A stretch of 64,000 nt of DNA from Pestalotiopsis fici W106-1 (lineage: Eukaryota > Ascomycota > Sordariomycetes > Amphisphaeriales > Sporocadaceae): NCBI RefSeq assembly GCF_000516985.1, contig NW_006917093.1, positions 744,001 to 808,000 on the forward strand. The letters are read 5' to 3'. Numbering within the stretch: position 1 is the stretch's first letter; the number at the start of each line of letters is the position of its first letter. Made by a program: the position numbers and the translations under genes. Below are positions 11,876 through 23,400 of the stretch, piece after piece. The notes below the pieces were generated by a model, which did no database searches, was not told the origin of the DNA, and worked only from the letters and a program-made list of their open reading frames with translations.

Positions 11876-12724
11876 ATGCAGCAGCCAGGTCCTGCTCTTG
11901 ACGCCGATATGAATTCGTCCACGCTCAACGCAGCCAAGAACCAGCTCCGGGCCTTGATGAAGCAGCGTCTGGCCAATATCCCATCCGACTCGGTTACTTC
12001 ACAAAGTCGGTATCTGACCGATCGCAATGTAAACAAATGAGGCTGACGAACGCCAAGGGCTAATGCAAAGCTACTAGGTTCCCACGTCTTCAACTCACTC
12101 TCACGGTTTGAACCATACATCAATGCAAAGAGAGTTGCGGTCTACCTTTCCATGCCGCACGGCGAGATCCAGACGGATCCCGTCGTGAGGCATGCTCTGT
12201 CATCTGGCAAGCAGGTTTTCGTCCCTTATCTGCACAAATCCGGCCTGCCCCCCGGTGAGGGACCAGCCAGGCTCATGGACATGGTGAGTTTGAACGACAT
12301 TGCAGACTATGAGTCGCTTCAGCCCGACAAATGGGGTATCCCGAGCGTCGACGCCGCGACCGTCAATCAGCGGCAGCGCAGCGTCGGCGAGCTTGATGGT
12401 AATGTCTCGGCCGATGTTCCGCTTGATCTAATTCTATTGCCCGGCGTCGCCTTCGATACAGACCCGGAGACGGGCTCTATCCGCAGGCTTGGCCACGGAA
12501 AAGGGTTTTATGATTACTTCCTTCACCGATACGCATTACGGGCAAACGAGGAGGAAAGGGCTTCTGATGGTCACCCGGCCATTCTATTATATGCGCTAGC
12601 TTTGCGAGAGCAATTCCTCCCGCCCTCATCAGGAGAATCTGTTCCTGTTGGACCTCATGATCAGCCCATTGACGGGCTCTTCCTTGGAGACGGCGACTTC
12701 AAGCAGTCATCTCATAGAGCATAG
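11876..12724 (+). CDS. FAU1: 5-formyltetrahydrofolate cyclo-ligase
   Basis: Two exons, 11876-12009 and 12058-12724, with a 48-bp intron (GTATCT donor, GGCTGAC branch-like site, CCAAG acceptor); 266 residues. The enzyme converts 5-formyl-THF plus ATP to 5,10-methenyl-THF, returning folinic acid to the active one-carbon pool. Evidence: an N-terminal helix with the basic series KNQLRALMKQRL, the KRVAVYLSMPHGEIQTDPV strand-loop, and the family signature LILLPGVAFD followed by RRLGHGKGFYDYFL (Gly-rich substrate loop with Tyr-Asp). Splicing at other nearby AG sites puts the second exon out of frame, so this acceptor is favoured. A second in-frame ATG at 11909 could also serve as start. The stop lies 147 bp from the 3' end of the convergent SmE gene. 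Confidence 0.93.
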
Positions 12725-12871
12725 ATCTTTGACCATATCCGTGCCCTAATCGTGTTGGGCTTTCCCCCTTTTTTTCATCCTACGCCATTTGAGATATCAT
12801 GTTGACCGTGCTTATTTCATCAAATATTGTGACCGCCCGAAGCTCCCTAGTCACTGTGGTGTTGTCCAACT

Positions 12872-13280
12872 TCATACGGCCTCCTGGATGAGCGAAACAT
12901 TGTCGCCCTTGAGCAAGATTTGACCTGTAAACAAATGAGTTAACCTATTCCACAAAGGCACTGCTTTGCCCAATATGAGGCTACCATACCTAGTGACCTT
13001 CTCTTTTCCTCGGGATTTGTCTTGGTAACTTGCTTGACCTCCACGGCGTCGTCGATGACGAGATTCATGAATTCATCGAACCCCTGGAGAGCTGAAGTCA
13101 GCGGTAGGCACGCGCCAACGGAGTTCTGTATCGACATACTCTAATCTTTCCCTCAATCCTTATAGCGAGTTGCTCATAGAGCCAGATCTTGACAGTGGCA
13201 TGCGACTGCAGCAGCTTGAAGATGAAGTTGATGGGAGGGAGGAGCACCTTGCGCCCGCCACCGCCTCCTCGACCAGTCAT
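12872..13280 (-). CDS. SME1: Small nuclear ribonucleoprotein SmE
   Basis: Three exons, 13280-13140, 13083-12990 and 12924-12872, giving 95 residues. Introns are 56 and 65 bp with GTATGT and GTATGG donors. SmE is one subunit of the heptameric Sm ring that assembles on U1, U2, U4 and U5 snRNAs in the spliceosome. The Sm1 motif is seen as [28 protein letters not shown]. The Sm2 motif sits at the C-terminus (GQILLKGDNVSLIQEAV). The Gly-rich start MTGRGGGGGRK is followed by PPINFIFKLLQ, matching the usual SmE N-terminal helix. Length is normal for the family. The start is 792 bp from the start of the divergent Mtr10 gene, so the two share one intergenic promoter region. Confidence 0.96.
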
Positions 13281-14072
13281 GTTTGCTGCGGGTTGTTGGA
13301 GTTGTCGCGTACAGTCTCAATCTCGATATCGGGTTATCGCGTAATTGATGGTTGTTTTTGGTGATGAGCAATCGCGTCGTAGAGGCTCGTAGGTGTGTAT
13401 TGGTTGTGCCTCAATGGTGTTGGGGCGAGGCTGAAAGCAAATAGGCTACTGCTGTAGGCCCGGAAAATACCTAATCACCAGGTAGTGAGAGCTTGCTGTT
13501 TGGCAAATGGGCCTGAAAGACGCGGCAACCAATGGTGCGGGTGCGAGGCTCTGGGGCTCAGTGGACGGGGGTCAGTGCTTCAGACTCGGTCAGACAGAGA
13601 GACCTGGACCCGCCTATCGCTGCCGATAACAAGCCACAAAAAGACCCCTCCTCTCAAAAGCCACACCTGGCCGATGGCGACCTTGCTCCCCACTTCCGCC
13701 CATTGCTGGGACAATGACGCCGGGCTATTTGTGAGTGACTTGACAGACAATTTCGCAAACCGATTGATACTTCCTCCTCCTCCTCCCTGAAGGCCACTTT
13801 TTATTTGAACCACAGCCCGACTCACGCTCCTTCTGCTGGAGGTCTTTTGACTGTCCTTCTTTTCACATACAGTCACCATTTCCTTGTTATTAGCATACTT
13901 TATACAATACCCCACCTCCGTGCCTTGAGGAGGCGTTTCCAAACACCCCTCCGACACCGAAGCGCTCGCAGCCTGATCAACTGCCTCCACGGCGGCGCGC
14001 GCGCCTATGCTCCATTGATCCCTCTTCCGCCAATCCTCCAACTAGACCTACGAATCTTCGAAGCCGTAAACC
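13281..14072. promoter_or_regulatory. Shared divergent promoter region, SmE and Mtr10
   Basis: This 792-bp stretch separates the two start codons of divergently transcribed genes. A CT-rich run (13771-13787, TTCCTCCTCCTCCTCC-like) and a CTCC-rich leader before 14073 are typical of fungal transcription start areas. Open frames inside (for example 13580-14041 on the minus strand) show no recognisable domain and are taken as chance. Confidence 0.5.
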
Positions 14073-17000
14073 ATGGCTTCCAACGGCGCGCAGGCGACTT
14101 TTCCGCCGGAGCAGGTGCTCGAGGCCATGTTGACGATGCGCAGCAATGATGCAGACCGGAAGAAGAGCGCGCACAAGTTCCTCGAGGAGTTTCAGAAGTC
14201 GGTATGTTTGTGGGAGTGCGCACCTGGATGGCTTCTGACCATTTCACTGACCTGGCGACACGAACTAGTCAAGTGCTTGGACCACAACATTTTCCATACT
14301 GCAATCGGATGCTGAGGCCGATGTCAAGCTGTTTGCAGCGACAACGCTCAGGGGCAAGGTAGGGACGACCGGGGTTCTACATATTCGCATCAAATCGGTC
14401 GCATCTGACTCATTGACAGATAACATACGATCTAGCAACGCAAATACCCGCCGAACAACATGTGGCAGTTCGAACCCAGCTATTGGAACTCCTCAAGGTG
14501 TACGCACCTGGCCCCAAGCCCATCAGAGTTCAACTTTGCGTCTGCCTTGCGATACTGGCTATTCAGATGAAAGAGTGGAAAGACGTACTTCCATTGGTTG
14601 TGTCTTCCCTGGGTAACCAAGCCGAGAGCCATGCCGCCATCCTGGATTTCCTCCGAATCCTTCCCGAAGAGGTGACCGAAGGTCGCAAGATCACCCTCAG
14701 TGTACGTGGATCGCGAAACACCAACACGTCTCATGCTTGTTTAACCGCTGGTGGCGAATCGTGGTGGTATATCGAACGTTGGGTCAGGGTCTAATCGGTT
14801 ATGACAGGAAGAAGATTTAAATCTGAGGACTATCGAACTACTTTCGGACAATGCGCCGCAGGTCGTACAGTTGCTGATCAACTATGCGCACTCGTCACGT
14901 AAGCTGCATTTTTTTTTTCCCCCTTGCCATCGAGCTGGAGCTGACACATTCTAGCTTCTGCAGCAAAAAACCCACAATTATTGGAGTGCATAACATCTTG
15001 GTTGCGAGAGGTCCCAGTCACTGATGTGGTGAACTCTCCTCTGCTGGACATTGTCTTCAACGCCGTCGAAGGTGATGAAGCCTTCCAAGAAGCGGCAGAG
15101 TGTCTGTCCACAATGGTAAGAGAGACACGCGAGGTTGACGAGAACATCGAGACCGTTCAAAAACTACTGCCCCGGGTTGTGGCTTTGCGGCCCAAGATTC
15201 AAAAGGTTGTCGAGGAGGAGGATGTCGAGGCATACAAATCCTTGACCCGTGTTCTTTCAGATGCTGGTACAGCCTGGGTGGTGGCCATCGCGCGAGAGAC
15301 CACCGCCTTCCGCCCCTTGGTGGATGCAATTCTCGAATGTGCCGCCAGCGACAAGGACAGAGATGTCATCGAATACACCTTTGATTTTTGGTACGAACTG
15401 AAGCAGTTGGTCGTGCTGGAACGTTTTATTGAAGCGAGAATGGAGCTTGTCGACGTCTATTCCAAGCTGGTGGACATTTTACTCAAGCATCTACAATACC
15501 CTCAGTCGGAAGATGGGCGTGATCTCCACCCACGAGACCTCTTTGACGGTGATCTCGTAGCCGAAGAAAAGTTTCGTGAGTTCAGACACGCCATGGGCGA
15601 TACCCTCAAGGACTCCTGCGAGGTCATGGGTGTCACCGAGTGTCTAACCAAGGTACTCGATGCTATCAAGATCTGGACACAAAAATATGCTAGTCAGGCG
15701 ACTGCCACGTCAGTTCCGCACTGGCAAGAGCTTGAGGCCCCGTTGTTTTCTATGAGAGCCATGGGCCGCATGGTCGGCAAAGACGAGAATATTGTCCTAC
15801 CACAACTGATGCCTCTGCTTGTGCAGATCCCAGCACACGAAAAGCTGCGATTCGCGACGATCATGGTCATAGGAAGATATACCGAGTGGACTGCAGCTCA
15901 CCCTCAATTCTTGGAAGATCAGTTCAACTACATTGTCTCCTCCTTCCAGACTGATTCCAAGGAGGTCATTCGAGCCGCGGCAATGGCCATCAAGTACTTC
16001 TGCACGGACTGCAAGCATCTTCTCAGTGCCCAGGTTGTACAACTGCAGCAGTTCTACGACAAGATCCTCGACAACTTGCCCGACACGAGCCAAGAGGAGA
16101 TCACCGAGGGTGTTGCCAATGTTGTCAGTGTTCAGCCAAAGGATGATATTTACAGACTATTGAAGCTGTATTGCGATCCTCTCATGCAAAGACTGATGAC
16201 AAAGGCGAACAACGCAACCGATGATGATGGCAAGCTTGCTGTCGCAGACCACTTGCAACTTATTTCGATATTTGTCCAGCAAGTTGTCATCGTCCCTCCT
16301 GTCAATGCCGGGGAGGAAGACCCTGCAGTCAAGTACTGGAAGGAGGCATTCCCGATCCTCGCCACAGTTCTAGATGGGTTCATCGATTTCGCACCGATAT
16401 GCGAGCGAGTTTGCCGCTGCTGGCGATTCATGGTCATTAGCCATAGAGGTGCCATGACCCCTATTCTGCCAGACATGGCCAACAAGCTTGCCGCTGGCTT
16501 CGAGAGGTCCCGGCAAGGCTGTTTCCTCTGGGTCACTGGCGCAATCCTTCGCGAATTTTCGGACGATCGCGAGCATGTTGACCAGGGCATTACCGAGTCC
16601 ATCTATGTCTTCTTTGAAGCACAAGCGACAAACATGCTGCGCTTCATTAGCGAACTCACTCCTCAGGAGCTGCCTGATGTGGTAGAAGATTTCTTCCGTC
16701 TCCTCATTGATACCCTTTTGTACTACCCTCAGAAGCTCATTCCTTCGCATCTCTTCACGCCCATACTTGAGGCCGGCCTGTCCGTGCTTGGCCTGGAGCA
16801 GCGTGACCCCTTGACCGCTACACTCCACTACATCAGAGACTTACTCTCATGGGGAAGCAAGAACCCGCCATCGTCCTCGGAACATCTTGGCCCTTCGGTG
16901 GTAGAGCAGCTACGACAAATTGTTCGGCAGCTGCTCACCGCCAAGGGGGATGTCTTGGTGCAGCGCATCCTAGCCGGCATGATGATAACCTTCCCTCGGG

Positions 17001-17296
17001 ATTGCTTTGCCGATGGTAGTGGCGCACTACTCACGCTTTTCGAGATTATGCCTGGCGAGGCAACCGTGTGGGTCGAGCAAACCATGAAATTGTTGCCTCC
17101 CGGAACTGTCACGCCGGCTGATGTCCAACGCGTCATGGTTAAGATCAGGGAAAGGCTGCAATCAAACGACAGCGGTGATGTTAGACAGATTCGCTCCATC
17201 CTCCAGGACTTTACGAATACCTACCGCCGGAGGTATATCGCGCCCCGTGACGGTCTGGGTCAGCTAGAAACAGCCCGCTTCCGATTCTCGGGTTAG
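14073..17296 (+). CDS. MTR10: Importin-beta family receptor, Mtr10/transportin-SR type
   Basis: Five exons: 14073-14201, 14269-14358, 14420-14701, 14808-14898 and 14955-17296; 977 residues. All introns are GT-AG, 56-106 bp. The protein is an all-helical HEAT-repeat karyopherin. The N-terminus has the importin-beta pattern (HKFLEEFQKSSSAWTTTFSI, then DAEADVKLFAATTLRGKI, the Ran-binding end). Downstream blocks such as KLRFATIMVIGRYTEWTAAH and LPDVVEDFFRLLIDTLLYYP match the Mtr10/TNPO3 group. By family it imports SR-type RNA-binding proteins (Npl3 in yeast) and affects mRNA and tRNA traffic; the cargo here is inferred. The fifth exon could instead start nine bases later at a second AG, dropping three residues (SAA). 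Its 3' end is convergent with EF-2. Confidence 0.93.
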
Positions 17297-18334
17297 TAGC
17301 TACGAGACAGGTAAAATAGCTTCCGATAAACATTGTGGAGACTATAAAATTTCCTCTTGATGGGAGGACTGCCTTGGGGGAAAGTATGGTATAGAGTAGA
17401 TTGTGGAGTTGATGGAGCAGCCCGCAGAAAAGTAATGTTTGGTGGCAGACGTTCTGCAAAAAAGGGGTTGGTGAAGGAGAAGACGAATTTCAGAAGCATT
17501 TGCAGGCTTGTCGCTTCAGGGCATGGCATGGCATGGTATTGCAGGATGAAAAACGAATTGCACGAATTTTTGGCAAATAAGTGTTGACTTACCGAAAGAA
17601 ACCCATGATCCTCAACCTGGGTTGTGACGAAGTAGTAGATGAAGACAGTGAGATGGCGACATGCAAGGCAAAGAATGATTGCAGATATTAGTCTGGTCAA
17701 TAAAGGAATAATTAAAGAATCAAGAAGAAAATTCTCATCAAGGAAAACACCCTTTTCACCCATCATCTCCACTATTATTATTACCTGTAAATACATGGAT
17801 AATAGGTACCTACTGCTCAGAGTAAGAGTTATTGTGTATTGCGCGTGTAAACGCCATCATATATAGCTCCAAGGTTTCCCAACAGTATGTTCTACAGTTT
17901 GTTCTAGTCAGGCTCATTGTATCAACCAAGAATGTTGTGTATGGGCAACACAAGTTGCCAGATAGCAAATTTTAAGCAGGTCACCGTAGCGGAACTTCTG
18001 GTCAACACGTCAAAACATATTTGCCAGCTTATGCTATTTTACAGGCACCTTACAGTCACTTTCAAGCATTCATCAAGGGATCAATGGTTCTTGTCTAACT
18101 GGGAATCAAATTCATCATGACTACAGGCAAACCAAATGGACGATAGCTACTAAACAGTTCCACGCTTTCTGCCACCGTTATAGCTTTTGTTTATCCATGG
18201 CCGCATCATATCTTCGTGACCCTCGGCTTCGCATTTATGTGTGAAGTCCTGGGCCTGTTAATGCGAGGAATTGTCTCGCGGCATGCATCAAGTACGCCAC
18301 GAGAAAAAAGTCTAACAGCACAGTAGTGGGCCGT
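17297..18334. other. Convergent intergenic stretch, no recognisable gene
   Basis: About 1 kb between the convergent ends of MTR10 and the EF-2 gene. It is AT-leaning and should hold both 3' UTRs and poly(A) sites. A 167-codon minus-strand frame (17293-17796) is Leu/Phe-rich without a recognisable domain and overlaps the MTR10 stop, so I treat it as chance. Confidence 0.6.
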
Positions 18335-21142
18335 TTACAGCTTGTCGTAGTACTAAGGGAACGATATGTTAGTAAAGTGTAGTTCAAGGGGGTTTGAGAC
18401 TAAATTGTAGACTTACGTTGCTGACGTCGGGCACCTCTTCCTTGAGACCCTTGCGCTTACGCATGGTGCAGACGATCTGTCCGACCTTGGAGGTGGAGTC
18501 GAGAGGCGAACCACCGGGCAGGTGCTGCCAGTGGTCGAAGACCATCTGGGGGAAGGCCTGACCAGAGGTACCGGCACGCAGGTCGGCGTTGAAACCGAAC
18601 GACTCCATGACGGGCAGGTAAGCCTTGATGGTGAACAGAGGAGTACCAGGGCGCTGCTCCTCGGCGAAGACGTGACCTCTTCTGCGGGTAAGGACACCGT
18701 AGACACCACCCATGGCGGACTCGGGAACCTGGATCTCGACCAAGAAGACGGGCTCCATAAGGGCGGGCTCGGCGAGCAGAGAGGCAGCGTACAAGACACG
18801 GCGAGCAGTGGGGATAACCTGACCACCACCACGGTGGATGGCATCGGCGTGCAGGGTAACATCCATGATGTTCCAGCGGACGGAACGCATGGGCTCCTCG
18901 GCAATGGGACCCTCGCGGGTGGCCCACTGGAAACCAGAGACAACGGAGTCTTTGATTTCGTTGAGGTACTGGACGGCCTTGGTCTGGTCAACGAGCAAGT
19001 TGGCACCAGTGGTGTCGGGACCGAAACACCAAATCTTGCGGGCATCGGTGACATCCCAGCCGAAGTCGTCAGCGAGGACACGGGCACGGGACTTGAAGTC
19101 GTCACGGGGTCCAATCTTGCCATCCTCAATGGTCTTGGAGAGCTCCTCATCCATAGGCTCGGCAACCATGTACAGACGGTTGTGCTTGTTGGGAGACTTG
19201 GACAGGGCAGTGATGCTGGACTTGCCCATGACGGTCTCACGGTACTGGACGACAGGGTCGGAGATGATCAGAGGAACACCAGCGTGGTCGTTCTCGAGAT
19301 CGCTCAAGCAAATCTCGAGGTGGAGCTCACCAGCACCAGCGACAATGTGCTCACCAGAGGGGGAGGACATGGTCAGGACGCAAGGGTCGGACTTGGAGAG
19401 ACGCTTGAGACCTTCGACCAGCTTGGGCAGATCCTGGGCGTTCTTGACCTGGACGGAACGCTGGACGACGGGCGAGACGGAGAACTTCATGACCTTCAGG
19501 TTGTGGGCAGTCTCGAGGGTGGTAAGAGTACCAGACTTGAGCAAGAACTGGTCAATACCAACGAGACCGACAATGTTACCGGCAGGCATGTCATCAATGG
19601 GCTCGACCTTGCCACCCATCATCAGGACGGTACGCTGGATAGCCTTGATGAAGAGATCCTCCTTCTTGCCAGGGGTGTAGTTGGGACCCTGGATACGGAC
19701 CTTGATACCAGACTTGACGGTACCGGCGAAGACACGACCGAAAGCGTAGAAACGACCCTTGTCGGAAGTGGGCACCATCTTGGAGACGTACAGCATGAGA
19801 GGTCCCTTGGGGTCACAGTCGCGGATGGCAATAGCGGCCTCATCATCGGTGGGACCCTCGTACAGCATCTCAGAACGGTACTTCTGGGCGGTGATGGGGG
19901 AAGGAAGGTGGAGAATCATCATCTCCAGGAGACAGTCAGCAGCGGGCAGGAAAGTGCGCATGACGGCCTTGAGGAGCTGCTTGCCCTCCTTGTCACGGTC
20001 CTCGGGGGCCAGCTTGAGGTCGAGCTTGGACAGCAGGGTAGCGGTCTCCTCCTTCTTGAAGTTCATGACGGAGGCGAAGATCTTGAAGATGGGGTCCAAG
20101 ATGAACTGGTTGAAGGCACGCTCGAGCTGCTTACCCTCGTGGGTACCCTTGGAGGTCCACTTCTTGGTGTGAGGGTTGAAGTAGCTGTCACCCCAGAGAC
20201 GCTCCATCATCTTGTTGCGGTCGACACCGAACTTCTTGGCGTAACGGGTAGCGAACTGGCGGATGGTGAAAGCCCAACCGTGCAGACCGGAACCGAAAGC
20301 AATGGTACCCTTCTCGGGGTAGACCTGGAGGTCACCCATGGCCTTGTCGAGGTAGGTGGAGATGATGACGTTGACGGACTCGATGGTTCTCGAGAAGGAC
20401 TGGTACAGATCCTCCTTGGAGACCTGGAGCTCGAGAAGAGCACGGTCGACCTTGTTGATGACAACAACGGGCTTGATGCGCTCACCAAGAGCCTGACGCA
20501 GGACAGTCTCGGTCTGGACACAGACACCCTCAACGGTGTCGACGACGACCAGAGCACCATCGGTGACACGGAGAGCAGCAGTAACCTCGGAAGAGAAATC
20601 AACGTGACCGGGCGAGTCAATCAGGTTGATCAGGAAACCGTTACCGTCGGTCTTCTGGCCAACAATGTCCTTGAGATCCTCCTCGGAGGGGAGCTCACCG
20701 AACAGGGAGATGGCAGTGGACTTGATGGTAATACCACGCTCCTGCTCGTCGGCACGGGTATCCATGGAACGAGCATCACCGGCCTTTGCGGTCGAGATGA
20801 TACCAGCCTTGGCCAGCAGGGAGTCGGTCAGGGTGGACTTGCCGTGATCGACGTGGGCAATGACGGACATGTTACGGACTGAAAGGGCGGCATGTCAGCA
20901 AGAGATTGTGGGAAGCGATAGACTCGATGGCTTTCCGTGTGCAACTTACCATTGGAAGGCTTGTCCATGAGCCCACGGATCTCGTCGATGGTGAAGCTAT
21001 TTTCGTTTGTAAGCACAAATCCATCTCGCTGAACCAGGATTTCGAGCCCATCTCTCGCGCAAACTCGAGACCCAATGTCTCTTGGACTCTGCTGTGATGG
21101 AAAGATGGGCGCGGCGATGATAGTGACGACTTACTTGACCAT
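18335..21142 (-). CDS. EFT1: Translation elongation factor 2
   Basis: Four coding exons: 21142-21135 (8 nt), 20996-20950, 20878-18417 and 18352-18335 (18 nt); 844 residues, the usual eukaryotic EF-2 length. EF-2 is the GTPase that drives ribosome translocation in the cytosol. The first three exons join to [20 protein letters not shown]. The P-loop AHVDHGKS is at residues 26-33, followed by the G2/G3 blocks [10 protein letters not shown] and DSPGHVDF, and NKVDR for guanine recognition. The diphthamide histidine is His700 in DAIHRGGGQ, so the protein should be modified and would be a target of ADP-ribosylating toxins. The last exon encodes only YYDKL plus stop, the conserved EF-2 C-terminus. 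Codon use is strongly biased toward C-ending codons, as expected for a highly expressed gene; this bias also opens a long false frame on the opposite strand. Confidence 0.98.
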
Positions 21143-22623
21143 TTTGGCGGTATTGTTATAATAACCTGCCTATGTGTTCTTTTTTACTTCGAAACGGGAA
21201 AAAAAAACCCGGCGAGTGCGGGGTTCGCTGATCACAAACCTCTGTAAACAGAGGAAGAAAGGATCAGTAAACGAGAAGACAAAAGGAGCTTGAGAAAGGT
21301 GACAACAGTCGCAAGCAACTATTCACACCGGGCCAGCCTTTTGACTTGGTGAGGTTGGGGGGGAGGGAGGAGGAAGTTTCGGATCGGGTGAGCAGAGAAA
21401 TCTTCGAACAAGTCCCAGTCGAGAGGTGCGGGGCAATGGCAAACCTCTGCCCACTCTGGCTTTGCCCACTCAAAAACTTCGCCTTGATCCACTGCGCAGC
21501 AAAGCAACAAGATTGGAAATGGCGGCTTGGTGGGGCAAAACAGCCCGAATTGAATAACCCCTCATCCAAAGTCGGGGCGCTGATTGGCTGTACAGCTGGC
21601 CAGGGCTTCCAGACCTACTTAAAGAGAGATGGCGGAGGGGAGCGACGAAGAAGAAAAAAATTTATTCGGCTCTGCTGCTATGGGAACCTGAGACTTACCT
21701 TGCACCCTGTGGATTTCTAGATGGGATTTGCCGGAAGGCGAAACTCTTTCAATTGTGATGCGTGCGTGATAAGTCTGCAACAACTTCTGGTGAAGCAATT
21801 CTGGTTTCTATCTTTGGGCCACAAGTAAAAAATAATGACGACGACCTCTTATATATATACCTATGCTTGCAAAGCTCCCATAGCTCTAAATTTGCTGTCA
21901 GCTACCCAAGCTCTTCCTACTAAAGAAAAAAAATCATACCTTCGGGCAGTGGTCACAAAGGTCAAAGCTTCACAAATTTCCAGGTTTCTTTTGAGTTTTT
22001 ATTCCAAAATCCCTTGCCGGATGACTGTTTTCGCCCAAAGCTGTGAAAAGCTTGCCCCGCATTAACCGTCGTCTTAGGCTCCAAGAGGCAAAGAAATATA
22101 ACCCCTTCAAGGAAGTCGACTGATCTTGCATCAGCCAGCGGCAATAACCTGTAGCTACAAATACCTGCGCCACTGATGGGAAGCTCGGTGTGACTGGTTG
22201 TTACATTGGTCAAGGCCATTTGTTGCATCATACCTGTAGCTTGATGCATCTCACTGTACCTACTCTAGCACCCAGTGATGCTGCTTGCCGGATTTAAGAA
22301 GCGGGCTTTAGACCATTGGAAGTCAGATAGCCTTTGCACCCCGCTATAGGTTTTCAGATAAGCTCTGGTCAATTGGCAGTTTTGGGCACTGAGATCTACT
22401 CGGGAATTCTTCGACAACTTTGGGGATCAGGCCGACCTTGAAGGAACCTAAATGTTGATTGTTTGTGAGATTTGTTATTCAATTAGCCAGTTCATACACG
22501 GAATAAGAACGACAGGTGATGACAATGCACACCAAGTTGATCAGATCAATCACAGCGGGGAGCAGTTGCATGTCAACGGTAGCTGAGTTCTATCAAGGTG
22601 GGGGTCCGTGTCATGTACTTGCG
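21143..22623. promoter_or_regulatory. EF-2 promoter region and left flank of the transposon
   Basis: Upstream of EF-2 (read on the minus strand) there is a strong pyrimidine tract at about 21351-21377 and a CCAAT box in the 13-mer complementary to 21575-21587 (CCAATCAGCGCCC). Such elements are common in promoters of highly expressed fungal genes. From ~21720 to 22623 I see only ordinary intergenic sequence with short frames and no recognisable gene. The stretch ends at the TA duplication of the transposon. Confidence 0.5.
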
Positions 22624-22625
22624 TA

Positions 22626-22671
22626 CCTAACCAGTTGCACCCACTTATGCAATGCACCCCCTTTTGCAACG
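22626..22671 (+). repeat. Left terminal inverted repeat of the transposon
   Basis: 46 bp, pairing with 25086-25131 at 42 of 46 positions. It starts CCTAACCAGTT and ends CCCCCTTTTGCAACG. Two of the four differences are G/A transitions, as RIP would leave; the other two are transversions. TA precedes it at 22624-22625. Confidence 0.9.
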
Positions 22672-23259
22672 GATTTTTGACAAAGTCCGATACAGAACAC
22701 ATAATATAATTAAATATTTTCCCACTATAACACACTCAAATTGATTTTTTCAATTATGGATCTAGTTTTTACGTCGTTTTTTAATTATAAAAGGCTGCAT
22801 TTTAAGGAAATTATTAATAGGAACTTGTTCCTTTTGTGGTATTTTTCGCAGCCGCTTATTTAGCTTATTTTAAGCAGATTTAATATGTGGAAGACTGGCA
22901 AATGCCTGGTTCGGATTAAAAGTAACTGTTTAACGTTTATCGGGCTTATATTTACCTAGTTTTGTATTTAAAAATAAATTATTTATTCTAAGGTATGATT
23001 GGTGGATTATAAACTTAGGCACAGGGAAGCGTTTATATGATTCGTAGAATCAGGCCGTGGAGGGTAGTTATAAGGCTGTATAACTAATTTATTAAAGCTT
23101 AAAGAAAGAATAACTAATTACGGAGGAATAACTACCTTTTATACCTATAAAATTAACTATAAAAGAATATTTTAGAATATATTATTAATAACTAGATTAT
23201 AAATCAAGTTAATTAGTAATAAAGTTGATTTATAATCGAAGAAACTATCGAAATTTATG

Positions 23260-23400
23260 GATTTCTATGGTGTGGGTTACCCTGTAACCTAGGATTATTG
23301 TGGCCAGGTGCACTGGCCACACTTAGTGGGGCTGGATCCAGTGGAACGTTTTATTGGATTCTAGTGGGTTCTAGTGGCTATAATAGCCATAATAGTTAAT
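23260..23400. repeat. Palindromic, less AT-rich island inside the transposon block
   Basis: Within a block of ~25-30% GC this stretch is visibly richer in G and C. It contains two perfect short inverted repeats: GGTTAC/GTAACC (23275-23280 with 23284-23289, 3-bp loop) and GTGGCCAG/CTGGCCAC (23300-23307 with 23313-23320, 5-bp loop). Several short direct repeats of the type TCTAGTGG and TAGTGGG follow. It could be the end of a nested element or a structural part of the transposon; I cannot tell which. Confidence 0.5.

Noticed and set aside
11577..11912. 111-codon + strand frame overlapping the FAU1 start
   Set aside because: No domain and a different frame from the recognised cyclo-ligase.
17293..17796. 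167-codon minus-strand frame after MTR10
   Set aside because: No domain, overlaps the MTR10 stop and 3' UTR, and is AT-driven in composition.
18413..19240. 275-codon Pro/Ser-rich minus-strand frame overlapping EF-2
   Set aside because: A shifted frame of the EF-2 exon with low-complexity Ser/Pro/Thr translation.
18522..20882. 786-codon open frame on the + strand, antisense to EF-2
   Set aside because: It mirrors the EF-2 exon. The strong C-ending codon bias of EF-2 removes stops from the opposite strand; the product is a Gly/Leu/Asp/Thr-rich string without any domain.
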